DNA of 64,000 nucleotides from an uncultured Bacteroidales bacterium (GTDB lineage Bacteria > Bacteroidota > Bacteroidia > Bacteroidales > F082): NCBI GenBank assembly GCA_947302205.1, contig CAMYVD010000001.1:178866-242865 (forward strand). The letters are read 5' to 3'. The position numbers and the translations under genes were made by a program. This document shows positions 60,512 to 64,000 of the stretch, piece after piece (the first letter of the stretch is position 1; every line of letters starts with the position of its first letter). A model generated the notes under the pieces. The model searched no databases. It was not told the DNA's origin and was given only the letters and a program-made list of their open reading frames with translations.

Positions 60512-60541
60512 CAAAATTACAAAATAGTTCCAAAAATGGAA
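60512..60541 (-). promoter_or_regulatory. Promoter and candidate operator of the toxin-antitoxin pair
   Basis: On the minus strand, a -7 box TAATTTTG occupies 60512-60519, 16 nt before the toxin start. Just upstream, TTCCA and TGGAA (60528-60532 and 60537-60541) form a short palindrome with a 4-nt spacer. It falls between the -7 and -33 regions, where the HTH antitoxin would be expected to bind. Confidence 0.45.
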
Positions 60542-61520
60542 ACATTATTTCTCTTTTTTTGAAAAACTCTAATGACAATGCAAATATATGAAATTATATT
60601 ATATATTGAAAAATTATATGAATTAATTGTAGAATTAACACTTTTTGAGTACGCCCTAACAAAACCTATGTTTATTGGCAGATGAACATAGGGTTCGTGG
60701 AGTGATGACAGATTCCGCAGTCTCAGTCTCAGAGTCTCAGTTGTTTTTTATGCTGGCCCCGTATTTTCTTAATATTTATCTATATATCTTATTATCAATA
60801 AGTTGTAATATCCATAAGGATTGATTTTGAGTTGGATTGTGACTTTTTTTGCAACTGAGACTGAGATTTGAGACTGGTGGTTTTATTTTTTCGAAAATTT
60901 GGTGAAATTTGGGTTATCGAAAAGTCGGAGTTACATTGGACTTACATCGGAGTTGGAAATTTTGGATTTTGCTGAAATAACTTTCGCGTTCCTGTTGTCG
61001 TTTTCGTCGTTGTGCTACAGTTGCTACAGTGCTACAGTTGAAAAAATGGTTACCCATTCAAAATATTTTTGAAATCTATGGGATAATCATTACCTTTGCC
61101 TTCAATAAACCATCGCCTTTGTTAACAGTCAAGAACTTCCGCGCAGCTTTAAGAGGCGTCTCTGACATCTCCTTCTTCCTCTTCAGATTTCAGAAAATCT
61201 ACGCCTAAAACACAGGCTTTTACGGGTGAGCCTTTTTTGCGACGTTGGTGGTACTTTACCAAAACGAGGCTAATGGTTGTCTAAAGTGGCCAAGCCCACT
61301 AGTTGTGTGCAAAATAACAGCAAAGCCCCCACATATTTGTGAGGGCTTCTTTCGGCTGTACTCCCGCAGGGAGTATTCTTTTGAACACGTCTTGTTTTTC
61401 GTTCTCAAACTACCCCTTTGAATTATCATTATAATAAATTGTATTTCAGTTATTTATAAAAATTTCTGATTATTTAGACGGATAATAAATTATCACGAAT
61501 GAGCAAATTTTTTGCGTTTG

Positions 61521-61541
61521 GTTGACACGGCGTTGACACGG
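61521..61541 (+). repeat. Tandem GTTGACACGG repeat upstream of the integrase
   Basis: GTTGACACGG occurs twice (61521-61530 and 61532-61541) with one base between. The second copy ends 16 nt before the TATATTTG box. The repeats could be recombinase or regulator arm sites, or part of the promoter. Confidence 0.55.
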
Positions 61542-61557
61542 ATTCGGAATAATTTTG

Positions 61558-61565
61558 TATATTTG
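61558..61565 (+). promoter_or_regulatory. -7 promoter box (TATATTTG) for the integrase
   Basis: TATATTTG followed by C lies 79 nt before the ATG at 61645. The leader contains no recognisable riboswitch. Confidence 0.5.
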
Positions 61566-61644
61566 CATTGCCTTTCGGGAAGATAGGGGTATCTTCTGGA
61601 TGGCGATGATAACTCACTGATTTTTAACTTAAATACTTAATCAA

Positions 61645-63147
61645 ATGGCAACTATTAAGTTTTACCTTTCAAGGTACATCAAGAAGGATGACGAAAGGGG
61701 CGAAATCCAACTTCGTTTCAGCGGAAACAGGAATTTCGTTAAGAGAGCGGCTACTGGCATCCACATCTACGCGGGCAACTGGGACGCTGAAAAAGGAATG
61801 CCCAAGAGCAAGAAAAACAACAAGTACGGCGACAAATTGGAGGAAATCCGGGACAGATTGAATCTGTTGACCTCTTTCCTGCTGCGTTGCTGGGAAAAGA
61901 CGAATGAAAACGAATTAAAGCCTGACTCCTTGACCTATTGGATGAATGACATCGAATGGGGCAGCACATCTGAACCCATATATGTCAACGGCCAAGAAAT
62001 CACCGCCACACGATGGACGATTGACAGCAAAAAGCGCCTGAGCGAAGTGAAGGCCATCCGCAAGAGCGAACGCGACAAGATGGAGAACAGCTATTTCCTC
62101 GACACTTACAGCTTCTTTATTGAGGAACAATACAAGAATGGCGTTATCGGAGATAGCAGACATAAGACGTATTATACTTGCTATGGCCTTTGGGATAGGA
62201 TGGAGAGATACCATGGCAAACGGTATAGGGTGAAGGATCTGACAACTTCCTTGATTTATGATTATAGGAACTTCGTTTTGAATGAGTGCGATTTGTGGGA
62301 GAAGAAACCTTTGAAGGAAAAACCAAGCAAGTATTCAACCAAAACGGGTGAAATACTTGTTCCCAAAAAGCAATATGAAAAGATTTATGAAGGCTACGAG
62401 ATTATGCTGACCAGAGGAGTTGAAAAGCGCAGCCTGAATTATGTGGTAATCCAAATCAAGTATTTGAAGGCTTTCTGGCATTGGCTGATGAAGATTCAGA
62501 AAGCCAATGTTGAAGACATCTTCCTTACATTCAATATGGACCAGTCGGTATATGGAACGCCTTTCTATTTCTCGAATGAGGATAGAAACACACTCTTTGA
62601 GGCAGATTTCAGCAATCGTCCAGAATTGGCCATCCAACGGGACATCTTTGTTTTCCAATCCTTGGTGGGATGCCGTGTCGGGGATTTGACCCGATTGAAG
62701 AAATCAAACATTGTGGATGGTGATACGCTGCAATATGTTGCGGGCAAGACAAGGAACAAAAGCGGAAAGATTGTGACGGTTCCGCTGCATCCCATCGCCA
62801 TGACTATTATAAATAGGTATAAAGACATTGAAGGTGACAGGCTTCTCCCCTTCATCGCTGACCAAAACTACAACGATGCCATTAAGGAGATGTTTAAGGC
62901 ACTGCCGGAAATTGATCATGTTGTGACGATTCTTGACCCAGTGACCAGGCTTGAAAAGCAAGCCAAACTTTCGGAAGTAGCGAGCAGCCACATGGGACGA
63001 AGGAATTTCTGCGGCAACCTTTATGAAGCTGGCTTCCGTGATGCAGACATCGCATCGATGAGCGGACATGCGGAAGGCAGTAGAGCCATCGCCCGATATC
63101 GAAAAGTGAGCGATGAAACAAAAAAGAAGATGATCAAATCTCTATAA
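61645..63147 (+). CDS. Tyrosine-type site-specific recombinase (integrase)
   Basis: A 500-residue Bacteroidota-type integrase. The N-terminal arm-binding region (ATIKFYLSRYIKKDDERG, IQLRFSGNRNFVKRAATG) and a SAM-like core-binding domain (YFLDTYSFFIEEQ) precede the catalytic domain. There, the first Arg is in FQSLVGCRVGDLTRLKK, the Lys hairpin in VAGKTRNKSGKIV, HxxR in SSHMGRRNFCGNLYE, the second His in IASMSGHAEGSRAIARYR and the nucleophile Tyr in ARYRKV. All key residues are present, so it should be active. At 500 residues it is longer than the usual ~400. It probably mobilises an element lying to the right. A strong terminator follows. Confidence 0.92.
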   Translation: MATIKFYLSRYIKKDDERGEIQLRFSGNRNFVKRAATGIHIYAGNWDAEKGMPKSKKNNKYGDKLEEIRDRLNLLTSFLLRCWEKTNENELKPDSLTYWMNDIEWGSTSEPIYVNGQEITATRWTIDSKKRLSEVKAIRKSERDKMENSYFLDTYSFFIEEQYKNGVIGDSRHKTYYTCYGLWDRMERYHGKRYRVKDLTTSLIYDYRNFVLNECDLWEKKPLKEKPSKYSTKTGEILVPKKQYEKIYEGYEIMLTRGVEKRSLNYVVIQIKYLKAFWHWLMKIQKANVEDIFLTFNMDQSVYGTPFYFSNEDRNTLFEADFSNRPELAIQRDIFVFQSLVGCRVGDLTRLKKSNIVDGDTLQYVAGKTRNKSGKIVTVPLHPIAMTIINRYKDIEGDRLLPFIADQNYNDAIKEMFKALPEIDHVVTILDPVTRLEKQAKLSEVASSHMGRRNFCGNLYEAGFRDADIASMSGHAEGSRAIARYRKVSDETKKKMIKSL

Positions 63148-63149
63148 GA

Positions 63150-63189
63150 AATGAACGGGGCGATGGCTAAAGCTGTCGCCCCGTTCATT
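63150..63189 (+). terminator. Strong intrinsic terminator after the integrase
   Basis: A 14-bp stem, AATGAACGGGGCGA with TCGCCCCGTTCATT, encloses a 12-nt loop beginning 3 nt after the integrase stop. It is followed by TTAATG rather than a long T-run. The stem is long and GC-rich enough for termination on either strand. Confidence 0.8.
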
Positions 63190-63419
63190 TTAATGAAAAA
63201 AGGAAGCCGCAAAATTGGGGTAACGGCTTCCCTCTCAGTGATAACTACTGAACTCCATCAAATGGCAACGGAGCGATTGCAAAGATAGACATTTTCCAGA
63301 ACAATTAAAGCAAGCAGGATGGATTTTTTCGCGCACTGTGTAGGCGGCAACACTGCTGATGCCGAACACTGCGCTGCAAGCCCTCCAATTGTTTTTCCCG
63401 CTGGAGCCTGACTGGATGG

Positions 63420-63476
63420 CAAAGGCTGCGGCCATAGAGCTTCCCCACAAGGGACAAGCGACCTCCGCAGCCTTTG
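63420..63476 (+). ncRNA. Candidate structured RNA element, copy 1
   Basis: CAAAGGCTGCGG (63420-63431) pairs perfectly with CCGCAGCCTTTG (63465-63476) around a 33-nt apical part. That part starts CCATAGAGCTTCC. The second copy 171 nt downstream keeps the 12-bp stem with one compensatory pair change. The strand is uncertain. Confidence 0.45.
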
Positions 63477-63590
63477 ACAGCCAGGCAGCACACCGAATCG
63501 ATTAAATTGCTGGAGTGGATTTGCGGATGACCGACCGAGGATGAGAAACGAGAGCGGGAAAACGCAAACCCACTATTAACCGAAGGCGGA

Positions 63591-63648
63591 CAAAGGATGC
63601 GGCCATGAAGCTTCCTAAAAGATGCGACACCTACCCCCGCATCCTTTG
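63591..63648 (+). ncRNA. Candidate structured RNA element, copy 2
   Basis: CAAAGGATGCGG (63591-63602) pairs perfectly with CCGCATCCTTTG (63637-63648) around a 34-nt apical part starting CCATGAAGCTTCC. Compared with copy 1, a C-G pair is replaced by A-T in the stem while the apical start is conserved. Confidence 0.45.
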
Positions 63649-63718
63649 GCCGACTGAGGTAAAATTAAAACCACCTACCAAGCCGGACGAGGTGACAAAA
63701 AAAAGGAGAAGGTCTCCA

Positions 63719-64000
63719 TCAGGAAACCTTCACCATTTTGATCACAATCGTTATTGCAGTGATGATGACAGCCAGCAACACCACCACCATACCGAGCAGA
63801 AACCACATGAAAGCGGGTGGCTTTTTCTTTTCGGGCGGCGGCTCTTCGACGACGATCTGCGGATAACGCAGCGTGTCGGCGAAGTGGACTGGCTCGGGTT
63901 CTGCCTCGTAGGTGACTGTGAGGCTGTCATTAGTGGCCGTTGCCGTGAAAGTGCCCTGCTCCGTCTGGATCTTGACGGCTTGGCCGTCAAGCAGCGGAGC
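63719..64000 (-). CDS. C-terminal part of a small membrane-anchored protein (5' truncated by window edge)
   Basis: A minus-strand frame enters from the right edge and stops at 63719-63721, giving 93 residues. A Thr/Glu-rich part (GTFTATATNDSLTVTYEAEP) is followed by PQIVVEEPPPEKKKPPAF and one membrane helix (FLLGMVVVLLAVIITAITIV) near the C-terminus. The composition (extended polar part, proline-rich hinge, C-terminal anchor) resembles small membrane proteins of Bacteroidota prophages and integrative elements, possibly spanin-like. That is an inference. It fits a mobile element continuing beyond the window. Confidence 0.6.
   Translation of the reverse strand, partial: APLLDGQAVKIQTEQGTFTATATNDSLTVTYEAEPEPVHFADTLRYPQIVVEEPPPEKKKPPAFMWFLLGMVVVLLAVIITAITIVIKMVKVS

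Larger units (their letters stand above)
60542..61644. other. Repeat-rich non-coding stretch upstream of the integrase
   Basis: About 1.1 kb without a convincing gene. It has short words repeated locally: CCTATGTT/AACATAGG inverted around 60665-60692 (also seen near 59585), GAGACTGAGATTTGAGACTG near 60856 (also near 59810), GCTACAG three times near 61013-61040, and GGAGTTACAT-like words near 60928-60955. A GC stem near 61323-61352 (AAGCCC...GGGCTT) may be a terminator. Small minus-strand frames at 61076-61270 (one starting MSETPLKAARKFL after a GGAG) could be remnants but cannot be supported as genes. This is a plausible location for an integrase attachment site. Confidence 0.5.
63190..63718. 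other. Non-coding stretch with two related hairpin elements
   Basis: About 530 nt between the integrase and the truncated membrane protein. No convincing coding frame: the minus-strand frame at 63235-63450 is Cys/Ser-rich and overlaps the first hairpin. The notable contents are the elements at 63420-63476 and 63591-63648, listed separately, and a T-rich segment near 63320. Confidence 0.6.

Noticed and set aside
61076..61270. Small minus-strand genes in the non-coding zone before the integrase.
   Set aside because: The longest are about 30-40 codons, one lacks an ATG start and neither resembles a known family. They may be remnants.
63235..63450. A 71-residue minus-strand gene (MWGSSMAAAFAIQSG...).
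   Set aside because: It overlaps a perfect hairpin, has unusual Cys/Ser-rich composition and competes with other minus frames of similar length. More likely non-coding.
63190..63718. A retron or diversity-generating element next to the integrase.
   Set aside because: No reverse transcriptase lies in the window, and the paired hairpins do not match a template/variable repeat layout.

Overview
The window looks like a chromosomal segment of a member of the Bacteroidota, most likely Bacteroidales. Three things support this: recurrent TAnnTTTG (-7 type) promoter boxes just upstream of genes; several proteins ending in type IX secretion (T9SS) type A sorting domains (a C10 peptidase, a thioredoxin-fold protein and a gingipain-like C25 peptidase); and family content typical of the phylum (DUF5686 protein, LptD-type protein, PorT-like beta-barrels, DUF4143 ATPases, a Bacteroidota-type integrase). 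No rRNA is present. The one tRNA is tRNA-Pro(CGG).

Layout. 1-7.2 kb is envelope housekeeping: enoyl-CoA hydratase, small beta-barrels, a lytic transglycosylase, a PlsC-type acyltransferase, an Omp85-like barrel and the MntP Mn exporter. 7.2-9.6 kb holds tRNA-Pro, a zeta-toxin-like kinase with a small overlapping partner, and a secreted GH29 alpha-L-fucosidase. 9.5-18.1 kb is minus-strand: a membrane protein and MATE exporter, a decayed second MATE gene, a secreted C10 protease, and a compact three-gene cytoplasmic hydrolase operon. 18.2-30.5 kb has a DUF4143 ATPase between two terminator-like repeats, two lipoproteins, a LeuRS with a large extra domain, a histidine kinase, a T9SS thioredoxin-like protein and LptD. 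30.6-36.0 kb has an N-acetylmuramoyl amidase, RidA, a DivIC/FtsB-like protein, a DUF5686 protein and ApbE.

The standout region is 36.0-46.5 kb: seven tightly packed minus-strand genes encoding a TerB/Sel1-like protein, an M48 metalloprotease with a TerB-like tail, a zinc-ribbon protein, a membrane Ser/Thr kinase with a heptapeptide-repeat N-terminus, a protein with three P-loop (AAA+) domains, a zinc-ribbon-FHA protein and a PP2C phosphatase. Together they form a complete write/read/erase phosphothreonine circuit tied to a remodelling ATPase and a protease. I know of no named system with exactly this composition.

46.6-58.0 kb holds a tripartite RND efflux system (OMF, RND pump, MFP), preceded only 17 nt upstream by a giant gingipain-like protease. 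58.1-64.0 kb is an accessory edge: a second DUF4143 ATPase, a HigBA-like toxin-antitoxin pair, over 1 kb of repeat-rich non-coding DNA, a tyrosine recombinase, two related hairpin elements with a compensatory base-pair change, and a truncated membrane protein at the right border. A mobile element probably begins near the integrase and continues out of the window.
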